A stretch of 64,000 nt of DNA, from contig NZ_SPUJ01000007.1 in assembly GCF_004522105.1 (NCBI RefSeq), forward strand, positions 124,001 to 188,000, given 5' to 3'. The position numbers and the translations under genes were made by a program. The DNA comes from Nocardioides sp. 1609. Lineage in GTDB: Bacteria; Actinomycetota; Actinomycetes; Propionibacteriales; Nocardioidaceae. This document shows, one piece after another, positions 24,974-33,692 of this stretch (within the stretch, counting starts at the first letter, position 1; each line of letters opens with the position of its first letter). The notes under the pieces are model-generated. The model was not told where the DNA came from. It saw nothing but the letters and a program-made list of their open reading frames with translations, and did no database searches.

Positions 24974-26443
24974 CTACGGGGCCGGCAGCGCGACGTACGT
25001 CGTCTCGAGGTACTCCTCGATGCCCTCGAAGCCGCCCTCGCGTCCGAACCCGCTCGCCTTCATGCCACCGAACGGGGCCGCGGGGTTCGACACCAGCCCG
25101 GTGTTGACCCCCACCATGCCGAACTCGAGCGCCTCGGCGACCCGGATGGTGCGGGCCAGGTCGCGGGTGAAGACGTAGGAGGCGAGGCCGTACTCGGTGT
25201 CGTTGGCGGCCGCGATCGCCTCGTCGTCGGTGGTGAACGTCGTGATCGGGGCGACCGGCCCGAAGATCTCCTCGGTGTTGATCGCGGAGTCGGCGGGGAC
25301 GTCGACCAGGACCGTCGGCGGGTAGAAGAAGCCCGGTCCGTCGGGCGTCGTGCCCCCCACCAGGACCTTCGCGCCGTCGTGCACCGCGTCGGTCACGAGC
25401 TGGCCGACCGACTCGACCGCCTTGTCGTCGATGAGCGGGCCGACGTCGACGCCGTCGTCCTGCCCGCGCCCGACGGTGAGCGCGCCCATCCGCTCGGCGA
25501 GGCGCCGGCCGAACTCCTCGGCGACGTCGACGTGGACGAGGAAGCGGTTGGCCGAGGTGCAGGCCTCGCCCATGTTGCGCATCTTCGCGATCATCGCCCC
25601 GTCGACGGCGGCCTCGACGTCGGCGTCGGCGAAGACCAGGAACGGCGCGTTGCCGCCGAGCTCCATGCTGACCCGCTGCAGCTGGTCGGCCGACTGGCGC
25701 ACCAGCACCCGGCCGATGCCGGTGGAGCCGGTGAAGCTCACCTTGCGGAGCCGGTCGTCGGCCTGCACCGCCTGGCTCAGCTCGGCGGCCCCGGTGGTCG
25801 GCACGATGTTGAGGACGCCGTCGGGCAGACCCGCCTCGGCCAGGACGGTCGCGAGCAGCAGCATCGTCAGCGGCGTCTGCGCGGCCGGCTTGAGGACCAT
25901 GGTGCACCCCGCGGCGACGGCCGGGCCGATCTTGCGGGTGCCCATCGCGAGCGGGAAGTTCCACGGGGTCACGAAGAAGCACGGACCGACCGGCTTGCGG
26001 ATCGTCAGCAGCCGGCTGCCACCGGCCGGGGCCTGCATCCAGCGGCCGTGGATGCGGACTGCCTCCTCGGCGTACCAGCGGAAGAACTCGGAGCCGTAGG
26101 CGACCTCGCCCCTCGCCTCGGCCACCGGCTTGCCCATCTCCAGGCTCATCAACCAGGCCAGGTCGTCGGCGCGCTCCTGCAGCAGCTGCCACGACCGGCG
26201 CAGGATCTCGCCGCGCTCGCGCGGCGCGGTGGCGGCCCACTCGGCCTGGACGGCGACCGCGGCGTCGAGCGCCTCGATGCCCTCGGCGGCCGACCCGTCG
26301 GCCACGGTGGTGAGCACCGACCCGTCGGCCGGGTCGAGGACGTCGAAGCGCCGGGCGTCGTCGGCCTCGCGCCACGACCCCCCGATCAGCAGGTTGCGGT
26401 TCTCGGGGGGCAGCAGGGAGTCGAGGCGCTCGGACGTGTCCAT
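24974..26443 (-). CDS. gabD: Aldehyde dehydrogenase, succinate-semialdehyde type
   Basis: A 489-residue NAD(P)+-dependent dehydrogenase. Visible catalytic features are the oxyanion Asn in TPWNFPLAM, the nucleotide loop SFTGSTGIGRVL, the general-base Glu in SMELGGNAPF and the nucleophile Cys in GEACTSANRF (about residue 294). Overall similarity is to GabD-like enzymes that oxidise succinate semialdehyde, though glutarate-semialdehyde activity is possible. The start ATG 26443 gives a normal N terminus; the longer frame to 26500 has no family counterpart. The TAG stop forms part of the next gene's -10 element. Confidence 0.88.
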   Translation of the reverse strand: MDTSERLDSLLPPENRNLLIGGSWREADDARRFDVLDPADGSVLTTVADGSAAEGIEALDAAVAVQAEWAATAPRERGEILRRSWQLLQERADDLAWLMSLEMGKPVAEARGEVAYGSEFFRWYAEEAVRIHGRWMQAPAGGSRLLTIRKPVGPCFFVTPWNFPLAMGTRKIGPAVAAGCTMVLKPAAQTPLTMLLLATVLAEAGLPDGVLNIVPTTGAAELSQAVQADDRLRKVSFTGSTGIGRVLVRQSADQLQRVSMELGGNAPFLVFADADVEAAVDGAMIAKMRNMGEACTSANRFLVHVDVAEEFGRRLAERMGALTVGRGQDDGVDVGPLIDDKAVESVGQLVTDAVHDGAKVLVGGTTPDGPGFFYPPTVLVDVPADSAINTEEIFGPVAPITTFTTDDEAIAAANDTEYGLASYVFTRDLARTIRVAEALEFGMVGVNTGLVSNPAAPFGGMKASGFGREGGFEGIEEYLETTYVALPAP

Positions 26444-26482
26444 GGGCCCCAGCCAACCACCCGAAGTCTTTCCCTCAAATCG

Positions 26483-26512
26483 GAGACACGCCCACGTCAC
26501 ACGACGTATGCT
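26483..26512 (+). promoter_or_regulatory. Promoter of the orphan small RNA
   Basis: GAGACA (26483-26488) and TATGCT (26507-26512) are separated by 18 bp and resemble housekeeping -35/-10 elements. They predict a start near 26519, directly ahead of the structured sequence. No coding frame follows on this strand. Confidence 0.5.
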
Positions 26513-26518
26513 CGCGAG

Positions 26519-26600
26519 CAGTCGTCCTTCGGAGGGAGCACCAAGAAAGACGACGAGAGCCCCTCGCCGACCCCATGCGGCGGGGGGTTCGCTCCTTTTT
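26519..26600 (+). ncRNA. Orphan structured small RNA of about 80 nt
   Basis: This lies in the intergenic region between two minus-strand genes but is oriented on the plus strand. A promoter precedes it. GTCGTC (26521-26526) can pair with GACGAC (26549-26554), enclosing a small CC-UUCGG-AGG hairpin. A strong terminator follows: GAGC/GCTC plus a 9-bp GC stem (26561-26569 with 26578-26586), then five T residues (26596-26600). C-rich segments (CCCC at 26560-26563 and 26571-26574) recall the actinobacterial 6C RNA family, which binds targets through C-rich loops. The family assignment is tentative; that a small RNA is encoded is better supported. Confidence 0.55.
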
Positions 26601-26622
26601 CCGGCCGGGAGACCGGACGGGG

Positions 26623-26667
26623 GACGGCTCGGGGGCCGGCGGCGATGCCACCGGCCCCCGAGCCGTC
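26623..26667 (-). terminator. 17-bp stem hairpin after the M4 protease gene
   Basis: A perfect 17-bp inverted repeat (26623-26639 with 26651-26667) with an 11-nt loop begins 8 bases after the protease stop. There is no minus-strand U-tract. It faces the plus-strand terminator of the small RNA, so the two transcripts converge here. Confidence 0.65.
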
Positions 26668-26674
26668 AGGGGGG

Positions 26675-28594
26675 TCAGGGCGTGTCGTAGCGGAGCGTGT
26701 AGCTGCCCGAGCCGGAGTAGGCGTAGACCTCGATCCGGTAGGTGCCCGAGGCCGCGCTGTAGGTCACCTGCTCGGTCGACGCGGCGCTCTCGCTCTTCGC
26801 GACGTCCACCCACGAGGTGCCGCTCCTGCGCTGCAGGTAGAGGTCGTAGTCGGTGCCCGACGGGCCGGTGAGGCAGGCGTTGATCGTGCCGCCGGTGGTG
26901 GTGAAGCCGGAGGTCGACGGCTTGTACGACGACGTCCGGCTGCTCACGGTGCCGGTCGCGGTGACCTCCGAGCAGGCGCCGCCTCCGGGGGGCGTGGTGG
27001 TGCCGCCGCAGGTCGGCTCGCCCGACTGGGCGCCGACGTTGATGCCGGCCCACGCGTCGCGGACCCGGTTGAACGTCGTGCAGTCCGTCGTGCCGTAGAG
27101 GTTCTTCGCGGCCGTGAGGGTGGCGACGCGAGCCTTGCCGTGCGTCCAGGACGACGTCTTGAGCAGCAGCCCGTTGTAGAACACCTTGCCGGCGGCCTGC
27201 AGGCCGATGCCGGTCAGCGAGGCGCCGTTGCAGGACGTCGAGCCGGAGGTGCCGTTGGCCAGCAGGTAGAACCAGTGGTTGAGCGGGCCGGCCGCCGCGT
27301 GCACCTCGGTGCTGGGGATGCTCGAGGAGTAGCAGCTCGGGTCGCCGAGGGCGCTCGGGTTGGCCATGTTCCGGATCGGCCCGGCGCCGACGAGGTTGGC
27401 CTCCTCGCCGACCAGGTAGTCGCCCGGGTCGTTCGGGTTGTTGGCGTAGAACTCGGTGAGGGCGCCGAAGATGTCGCCGGTCGCCTCGTTCATGCCGCCC
27501 GTCTCGTTGCCGCCGGTGGAGCCGCCGGGCGTGGTCTGGAAGACGCCGTGCCCGTTCTCGTGCGCGACGATGTCGATCGCGGTGAGCTGGCGGGTGTTGT
27601 CCTGGCTGTGCCCGAAGTTGATGATCGACCCGTCGTAGTAGGCGTTGACGTCGTTGAGGCCGACCCGCGCCGGGTAGTTCGTGCCGTTGCCCTTGATGCC
27701 GCTGCGGCCGAGCCAGGCCGAGAGCATGTCGACCTCCTTGCCCACGGCGTACAGGACGTCGACGCAGGCGGTCTCGAGGTTGGTGCCCGAGCCGTTGCCC
27801 CAGACGTCGTCGGTGCCGGTGTACGCCGCGCCGTTCTGGCCGCCGCACCTGACGCCGGAGCGGGTGGGGTCGGTCATCGAGTACGACGACCCCGACCCGG
27901 ACGTCCCGATCGTGACACCGGGGTAGTAGTAGCCGGTGCCGGTGCCGTGCACGACCTGGTCGCTGGCGAGCAGGACCCGGCCGGTGCGCGCGTCGCTCCA
28001 GACGGTGGTGATCGACGGCGACCCGGCCCTCGTGCCGGTGACCTTCGTGCGCCACGCCAGGCGCGGCGTGCCCACGGCGTAGACGCTCAGCCTCGGGCGC
28101 GACACCGAGCGCACCCGGTCGACCTGTCGGCGGGCGGCGGCCCGGGCCGCGGTCCGGGAGACGGTCGGCCTCGTCGAGCGCACCGCGATCGCGCGGGCCG
28201 GGGCTCCGGTGGCGCCGGCGACGCGGCCGGCCTGGTCGACCGCGACGACGTAGTCGCCGCCGTAGACCGGGAGGCCGGCGAAGGTGCGGCCGTAGGTGAC
28301 GTAGTAGGTGCCCTTCGTGCCGGCGTGGGCGCCGGTACGGCGGGCGGCCGCGGCGTCGCCCCGGGCCGACGGCGTGTGCCGGCGCACGTACGCCGCGGCG
28401 GCGGCCACGGCGCGGTCGCGGCGGTCGTCGGCGGCCTGACGGCCCTCCGGCGCGGAGCGGTCGGCACCGGCGAGGGGCCGGTCGCCCCGCTCGGCCGGGG
28501 CGGCCGAGGTCGGCGCCGGCGTACCGACGGCGAGGGCACCGCAGAGGGTGACGGTGAGTGCTGCGGCTGCCCGGGACAGCGTCCTGGATCTCAT
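26675..28594 (-). CDS. Secreted thermolysin-like M4 metalloprotease
   Basis: A 639-residue preproenzyme. A signal peptide (residues 1-32, ending TSAAPA) is followed by an FTP/PepSY propeptide (to about residue 200) and then the catalytic domain. The zinc motif IVAHENGHGVF (about residue 345) and the third-ligand motif GGMNEATGDIF (about 368) are intact; the proton donor His lies in STEVHAAAGPLNHWF. A Gly/Thr/Pro linker leads to a C-terminal PPC-like beta domain (about residues 540-639), often removed after secretion. An AGGAG ribosome-binding site precedes the ATG. The promoter is at 28673-28702. It probably degrades extracellular protein for nutrition. Confidence 0.92.
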   Translation of the reverse strand: MRSRTLSRAAAALTVTLCGALAVGTPAPTSAAPAERGDRPLAGADRSAPEGRQAADDRRDRAVAAAAAYVRRHTPSARGDAAAARRTGAHAGTKGTYYVTYGRTFAGLPVYGGDYVVAVDQAGRVAGATGAPARAIAVRSTRPTVSRTAARAAARRQVDRVRSVSRPRLSVYAVGTPRLAWRTKVTGTRAGSPSITTVWSDARTGRVLLASDQVVHGTGTGYYYPGVTIGTSGSGSSYSMTDPTRSGVRCGGQNGAAYTGTDDVWGNGSGTNLETACVDVLYAVGKEVDMLSAWLGRSGIKGNGTNYPARVGLNDVNAYYDGSIINFGHSQDNTRQLTAIDIVAHENGHGVFQTTPGGSTGGNETGGMNEATGDIFGALTEFYANNPNDPGDYLVGEEANLVGAGPIRNMANPSALGDPSCYSSSIPSTEVHAAAGPLNHWFYLLANGTSGSTSCNGASLTGIGLQAAGKVFYNGLLLKTSSWTHGKARVATLTAAKNLYGTTDCTTFNRVRDAWAGINVGAQSGEPTCGGTTTPPGGGACSEVTATGTVSSRTSSYKPSTSGFTTTGGTINACLTGPSGTDYDLYLQRRSGTSWVDVAKSESAASTEQVTYSAASGTYRIEVYAYSGSGSYTLRYDTP

Positions 28595-28672
28595 GGGGTC
28601 TCCTGAGGGGGTGGGTCGAGGTGGGACGCGGCCGGGTCGCGGGGAGATGTCCTCAGAAGCGGTCGCGATCGG

Positions 28673-28716
28673 AACCTAGGGACGCGCGACCCGGGGCAGT
28701 AAGGGGGAAAACCCTT
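28673..28716 (-). promoter_or_regulatory. M4 protease promoter with AAGGG/CCCTT dyad
   Basis: On the minus strand, TTACTG (28697-28702) and TAGGTT (28673-28678) are spaced 18 bp apart. A dyad with 5-bp arms, AAGGG (28701-28705) and CCCTT (28712-28716), abuts and slightly overlaps the -35. This is a typical position for an activator. A related GGG-N4-CCC motif precedes the SGNH hydrolase gene (34574-34586). The nearby LAL regulator is the obvious candidate binder, by inference. Confidence 0.45.
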
Positions 28717-28834
28717 GCCCACCCGGGCGTCTAGACCACCGGTCGCCGGACGCGTTCCGGACGCCGGTCACCGGGCGGGTCGGGGCGAGCCGGGGCGGGT
28801 CGTGGTGGGTCGGGGCGGCGACGCGAGGTGCCCG

Positions 28835-31579
28835 CTACTCGCGCGGCGGCGGCACCAGCAGGGTCGCGAGCTGGGTGCGCGAGCGCAGGTCGAGCTTGCG
28901 GTAGATCCGGGTCAGCGTGGCTTCGACGGTCTTCACGCTGACGTAGGCCCGCTCGGCGATCTCGCGGTTGCTGGCGCCGGCGGCGACGGCCTGGGCGATC
29001 CGGGCCTCGGTGTCGGTCAGTCGCTCGAGGAGCGGGTCGTCGGTCTCGGGGGCGCGCTCGGGCTCGAGCTCGGCGTGCACCTGCTCGGCCCAGGGCGTGG
29101 CGTGCAGCCCGGTGAACAGGTCGTGCGCCTCCTGCAGGGTGGTGCGGGCCGCCGCGACCCGACGGCGTCGGCGCTCGAGGTGGGCGCGGGTGACCAGCAC
29201 CCGGCCGACGTCGATCTGGAGGCCGAGGTCGGCGGCCACCTTGGCCGCGCGGTCGAGCACCAGCTCGGCGCCCTCGAGGTCGCCGTGGGCCACGAGCAGC
29301 TCGGCCTCGGCCCGGTCGAGCTGGGCCGAGACGCCGGCCGTGCCGCCGTGCGACGCGCGCCGCTCGACGGCGTACCGGGCCTCGCCGAGCACCTCGGCGG
29401 CCTCGTCGAGGCGCCCGAGCGCGGCGAGCGCGGCCACCAGGTCGGCGTGCCAGCGGTTCACCGTGGGGTCGCCGAAGCCCCCGGCCCGCTCCACCGCACG
29501 GACCCGCTCGAGCGCGTCGCGCGCGCCCTGGGCGTCGCCGGAGCGCAGCAGCGCCTGACCCAGGACGACCAGGTGGCGTTGGAGGTAGCGGACGTCGCCG
29601 CGCTCGGCGGCGGCCTCGACACCACGGCGGGCCAGCGTCGCGGCGCGGGCGAGGTCGCCGCAGACCAGCTCGGCCTGGGCGGTGATGAACCAGCCGGTGT
29701 GGGCCTCGAGGTCGAACTCCGCCCCGATCCGGGTGGCACGGGCGGCGTACTCGGCGGCCTCGCGGCAGCGCCCGGTGCGCGCGGCCACCTCCACCAGGCA
29801 CCGGAGCACGTGCACGTGGTCCATCCCGGCGCCGCGCTCGACCTGCGCGAGCATGCCGAGGAACGCCGTCCAGGCCACCTCGAGCCGGTCGTCGTAGAAG
29901 GCGAAGCGGGCCTGCATGTAGACCGGTGAGGTGTGCAGGAAGCCGGTCGGCGTGGGGCCGGCGAGCTCGACCGCGCGCTGCAGGCAGCCCGGGTGGTCGG
30001 AACCGGTCCAGCGGCGCGCCACGGCCAGCGTGGTGAGGCCGAGGGCCAGCTCGTCGTCGTCGCCGTGCGCCTCGAGCAGCGCGACGGCCCGCTCGCAGGC
30101 CCGGTGGGCGGCGTGCGGGCGCGACTCCATCAGGGCGATGCGGGCGCGCTGCAGGAGCACCTTCGCGACCAGCATGTCGTCGTCGGCCGCGTCGGCGAGC
30201 GCCGCGGTCAGCATCTCGTCGAGCAGCGGGACGGCGTTGCCGGCGAGCTCGGGGATCGCCAGGCGGACCCGCACCGCCTGGGCGGGCGTCGTCGGCGACT
30301 CGAGGACGTCGGCCAGCGCGCGCTGCACGAGGTCGACGTGGTTGCCGGGCGCGGCGGTCTCGATCGCCGAGACCAGCCACTCGATCCGGGCCGCGCCCAG
30401 CTCGAGGGGCGCGCGGTCGGCGGCGAGGAGGAAGAGCTCGGCGGCGAGCTCGCGGTCGCCGAGCCGCGCCGACTCCGTGGCCGCGGCACCGAGGTCGCGG
30501 GCCAGGTCCGCGTCGGGTCGCGGGTCGGCGAGGGCGAGGTGGCGCAGGCGCTGGCCCGGCGTCGTGGCGGCGTCGGCGAGGGTGCGGTGCAGCGCGGTGC
30601 GGGTCTCCACGCCGAAGGCGTCGACGACGACCTGGCGCAGCAGCGACGGCGTGAAGCGCAGCGCCACCTCCCCGGGCACGACCAGCCCGGCCTGCACGGC
30701 GCGACGCAGGTCGGCGGCGGCGCCCACCCGGCCGGCCCGCTCGAGCTCGCGCAGCGTCGGTCGGCTCAGCAGCGCCGCGTGCAGGAGGGTCTCGCGCACC
30801 TCGTCGGGCTGGGCCGCGAAGCGCTCGTTGAGGACCCGGCCGATGCTGGCCGGCAGGGGTGTCGGGACGCCGAGCACCACCGGGCGCTCCCCGACCAGCC
30901 CGGCCATCGCCAGGGCCAGCGACGGGATGCCGCCGGACTCGACGTGCACGCGGTGCGCGACGTCGGGGGTGAGCCCGTGGTCGCAGAGCAGGTCGAGCAT
31001 GTCGACGACGTCGAGCGGCGCCACGTCGAGGTGGTGCAGGTCGCTGATGTCGATGCTGGCGTCGATCTCGCCCACCGAGGTCACCGTGGCGACCACCCCG
31101 ACCCGACCGCCGAGCCGGCGACGGGCGTAGCCGACCACCGTGGAGGAGTCGCCGTCGAGCCACTGGACGTCGTCGAGGAGCAGCAGGACCGGCTGGTCGG
31201 CGGTCCACCGCTCCAGGACGGCGTGGAAGCAGGCCGCGAGGTCGGAGCGCAGGACGTCGGTCGACTCGACGCCGACGAGACCCGAGTCGACGGCCTCCCG
31301 GACGTGGGGCGGACCGGCCGCGACCACCTCGTCGAGCAGCTCGGCGGGGCACTGGGCGAGCAGGTCGCGCAGCGCTGCGAAGGGCAGCGCCACCTCCTCG
31401 GGGGCTCCGGTCGAGCGGAGCACCTCGGCGCGCTGGTGGGTGCGGGCGTTCTCCTCGACCAGCTCGAGCAGCGCGCTCTTCCCCGAGCCCGGCGGGCCGC
31501 AGAGGACGACGGACTCCCCGGCGTCGAGGAGGTCGTGGACCTCCCCGAGCAGCGTGGAGCGTCCGACGACCCGAGTCAT
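28835..31579 (-). CDS. LAL-type LuxR transcriptional regulator with AAA ATPase domain
   Basis: A 914-residue regulator of the MalT/LAL class. The N-terminal ATPase has Walker A GPPGSGKSALL (about residues 30-40) and a Walker B strand VLLLLDDVQWLD (about 140-150). A long TPR-like helical region follows, and a C-terminal LuxR helix-turn-helix ends AYVSVKTVEATLTRIYRKLD. These proteins are ATP-dependent, ligand-triggered activators, frequently of hydrolase or secondary-metabolism genes. A -10 hexamer TAGCCT (31587-31592) is 7 nt before the ATG. The M4 protease gene is directly downstream on the same strand, so regulation of secreted hydrolases is plausible. Confidence 0.9.
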   Translation of the reverse strand: MTRVVGRSTLLGEVHDLLDAGESVVLCGPPGSGKSALLELVEENARTHQRAEVLRSTGAPEEVALPFAALRDLLAQCPAELLDEVVAAGPPHVREAVDSGLVGVESTDVLRSDLAACFHAVLERWTADQPVLLLLDDVQWLDGDSSTVVGYARRRLGGRVGVVATVTSVGEIDASIDISDLHHLDVAPLDVVDMLDLLCDHGLTPDVAHRVHVESGGIPSLALAMAGLVGERPVVLGVPTPLPASIGRVLNERFAAQPDEVRETLLHAALLSRPTLRELERAGRVGAAADLRRAVQAGLVVPGEVALRFTPSLLRQVVVDAFGVETRTALHRTLADAATTPGQRLRHLALADPRPDADLARDLGAAATESARLGDRELAAELFLLAADRAPLELGAARIEWLVSAIETAAPGNHVDLVQRALADVLESPTTPAQAVRVRLAIPELAGNAVPLLDEMLTAALADAADDDMLVAKVLLQRARIALMESRPHAAHRACERAVALLEAHGDDDELALGLTTLAVARRWTGSDHPGCLQRAVELAGPTPTGFLHTSPVYMQARFAFYDDRLEVAWTAFLGMLAQVERGAGMDHVHVLRCLVEVAARTGRCREAAEYAARATRIGAEFDLEAHTGWFITAQAELVCGDLARAATLARRGVEAAAERGDVRYLQRHLVVLGQALLRSGDAQGARDALERVRAVERAGGFGDPTVNRWHADLVAALAALGRLDEAAEVLGEARYAVERRASHGGTAGVSAQLDRAEAELLVAHGDLEGAELVLDRAAKVAADLGLQIDVGRVLVTRAHLERRRRRVAAARTTLQEAHDLFTGLHATPWAEQVHAELEPERAPETDDPLLERLTDTEARIAQAVAAGASNREIAERAYVSVKTVEATLTRIYRKLDLRSRTQLATLLVPPPRE

Positions 31580-31659
31580 GCACCTCAGGCTAGGACCCGG
31601 GGGGGCACCTCCGACAGGGCCGCCGCCGGGAACGTTCCTGCGGGGAGGACCCCTCGTCG

Positions 31660-33555
31660 CTACTGCGCCGCGCGCAGGAACTCCTCCAGGATCGGGCCCG
31701 CGGTGCCCGACCCCGAGGATCCCTCGGCGACGAAGACCGCGACGGCGAGGTCGCCCTGGGCGGCGATCATCCAGGCGTGGGTCTTGACCCGGCCGCCGTC
31801 CTCGAACTCCGCGGTCCCGGTCTTCGCGATCACCTCGGGCCCGGGGACGTCGGCCAGGAACCCGCCGCTGCCCGAGGTGACGACCCCGCGCAGCAGCTCA
31901 CGCAGCTGCGCGGCCTCGGCCGTGGCGACCGGCTCGACGCCGTCGGGAGGGCTGACCTCAAGGCCCTGGAGCAGCCGCGGCACGACGAGCGTGCCCTGCT
32001 GGATCGAGGCGGCGACGGTGGCCATCACCAGGGGCGAGGCGAGCACGGTGCCCTGGCCGATCATGTCGGCGGCGGCGCCGGTCTCGCTCTCGGGCGGCGG
32101 CACCTGGCCGAAGTAGGCCGGGAAGCCGAGGTCGTGGTCGATGCCCATCCCGAGGGACGCCGCGGCGCCCGCGAGGTCGCCGTCCTCGAGACGGCCGCGC
32201 TCGGCGATGAACGCGGTGTTGCAGGAGCTGGCCACCGCGGTGCGGAACGGGATGTCGCCGGTGCCCCCGGCCGGGTAGTCGTCGTAGTTCTCGAAGTCGC
32301 GCCCGTCGACCCGCACCGTGGTCGTGCACGGCACGCGGGTGTCGGGCCGCACCCCGCGGCGCAGCAGCGCGAGGCTGCTCACGCTCTTGAACGTCGACCC
32401 CGGCGCGTACTGGCCGAAGGTGGCGAGGTTCTGGCCGCCGTTGCCCGGGCCGTTGGCGGCGGCCAGGACGGCCCCGGTGCTCGGCTGGATCGCGACCAGG
32501 GCGCTCGCCGGACCCACGTCGGCCAGGGCCGCCTCGGCCCGCGTCTGCAGCTGCTCGTCGAGCGTGAGCGCGAGGTCGCTGCCCTGCTTCGCGCCGGCGC
32601 GGTGGATCTCGCGGACCTTGCCGTCGCTGCCGACCGCGTTGACGACGACACCACCGGTGCCGCGCAGCTGGTCGTCGTAGCGGGCCTGGAGGCCGGAGGT
32701 GCCGGCGACGTCGCCGACCTCGTAGACGCCGGGGTTGTCCTCGATCATCTCGGCGGTCACCGGCCCCACCGACCCGAGGATCGGGGCGGCGAACTCGCGG
32801 GTCGGCGCGAGCGGGACCTGGGCGCCGAACATGACGGCGCCCGGGATGGCGCGGTAGCCGCGCTCGACGGCGGACGGCGCCTGGTCGGCGCGGTAGACGA
32901 TGGCCTCCACGAAGGCCTTGTCACCCGCCGCCTCGACCTGCGCGACGTACGGCGCGACGTCGACGTCGACGAGCCGGGCGAGTCGCTTCGCCGACGGACC
33001 TGCCTGGGCGGCGGGCACCTCGGTGCGGTCGATGCCGACCCGCAGCACCGGGCGCTCGGTGACGAGCGGGACTCCCCCGGCTCCCAGGATGTCGGCCCGC
33101 TCGGCCTCGACCGGGGTCAGCTCGAGGACGGAGCTGGCGTTGAGGCTGGGCTCGACGACCTCGTGACCCCACTCGACGACCCACTCGTCGTCGACGCGGC
33201 TGAGCGGGGCGGTGCTCTCGTAGCTCCAGGTGTCGTCGTCGGTGAGCGGCCAGGACCACGCGAGGGTGGCCGTCGCCTCGTCGCCGTCCTCCTCGACGCC
33301 GGCGAGGGTGACCTCGGGAGCGATGTCGCCCATCGCCTCCACCACCGCGTCGAGGTCGTCGCCGACCTCGGCGGCGCCGGCGTCGGCGAACGGCACGTCC
33401 GACACGTCCCCGGCGGCCAGCGCGGTGGCGAGCGCGTCGGCGGTGCCGTCGGCGCTGCCACCGGCGTCGCCGGGGTCGGGGTCGTCACCCGAGCAGGCCA
33501 CGAGCCCGAGCACGAGGACGGCGGCCGTCGGGACGGCGAGCAGGCGGGAGCGCAT
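31660..33555 (-). CDS. Class B penicillin-binding protein, lipoprotein with MecA-like N domain
   Basis: A 631-residue transpeptidase. The signal sequence ends in a lipobox (VLGLVAC), so the protein is probably lipid-anchored, unlike the usual single membrane helix. An NTF2/MecA_N-type domain (about residues 35-150), a PBP dimer domain and the transpeptidase domain follow. The active-site motifs are GSTFKS (Ser near residue 387), SSCNTAF and KTGTAEF (about residue 578). The domain order resembles S. aureus PBP2a and the M. tuberculosis PbpA-type lipoprotein Rv2864c. It should cross-link peptidoglycan outside the membrane. TAGAAC (33563-33568) lies 7 nt before the ATG. Confidence 0.9.
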   Translation of the reverse strand: MRSRLLAVPTAAVLVLGLVACSGDDPDPGDAGGSADGTADALATALAAGDVSDVPFADAGAAEVGDDLDAVVEAMGDIAPEVTLAGVEEDGDEATATLAWSWPLTDDDTWSYESTAPLSRVDDEWVVEWGHEVVEPSLNASSVLELTPVEAERADILGAGGVPLVTERPVLRVGIDRTEVPAAQAGPSAKRLARLVDVDVAPYVAQVEAAGDKAFVEAIVYRADQAPSAVERGYRAIPGAVMFGAQVPLAPTREFAAPILGSVGPVTAEMIEDNPGVYEVGDVAGTSGLQARYDDQLRGTGGVVVNAVGSDGKVREIHRAGAKQGSDLALTLDEQLQTRAEAALADVGPASALVAIQPSTGAVLAAANGPGNGGQNLATFGQYAPGSTFKSVSSLALLRRGVRPDTRVPCTTTVRVDGRDFENYDDYPAGGTGDIPFRTAVASSCNTAFIAERGRLEDGDLAGAAASLGMGIDHDLGFPAYFGQVPPPESETGAAADMIGQGTVLASPLVMATVAASIQQGTLVVPRLLQGLEVSPPDGVEPVATAEAAQLRELLRGVVTSGSGGFLADVPGPEVIAKTGTAEFEDGGRVKTHAWMIAAQGDLAVAVFVAEGSSGSGTAGPILEEFLRAAQ

Positions 33556-33604
33556 GCCCCCGGTTCTACCAGCCGGCCCCGACCGGGGCCGGGACGCACC
33601 GAGC

Positions 33605-33671
33605 GGGGTAGTCCCGGACGATCGGCCCCACTTTCGCTCGAGAAATGGGGCCGATCGTCCGGGACTACCCC
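33605..33671. terminator. 26-bp perfect inverted repeat after the SGNH hydrolase gene
   Basis: Arms 33605-33630 and 33646-33671 are exact reverse complements over 26 bp with a 15-nt loop. The hairpin starts 22 bases after the SGNH stop (minus strand) and ends about 50 bases before the PBP start. It has no U-tract. It is probably a strong transcription stop insulating the two same-strand genes. The arms are much longer than is usual for terminators. Confidence 0.65.
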
Positions 33672-33692
33672 GGCGGGCGCGTCTCCGGCGGG

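Noticed and set aside
24032..28606. A 1524-codon open frame on the plus strand
   Set aside because: It runs antisense through four well-supported minus-strand genes. Its low-complexity Gly/Arg/Val/Ala composition is what high-GC third positions produce in the complementary frame.
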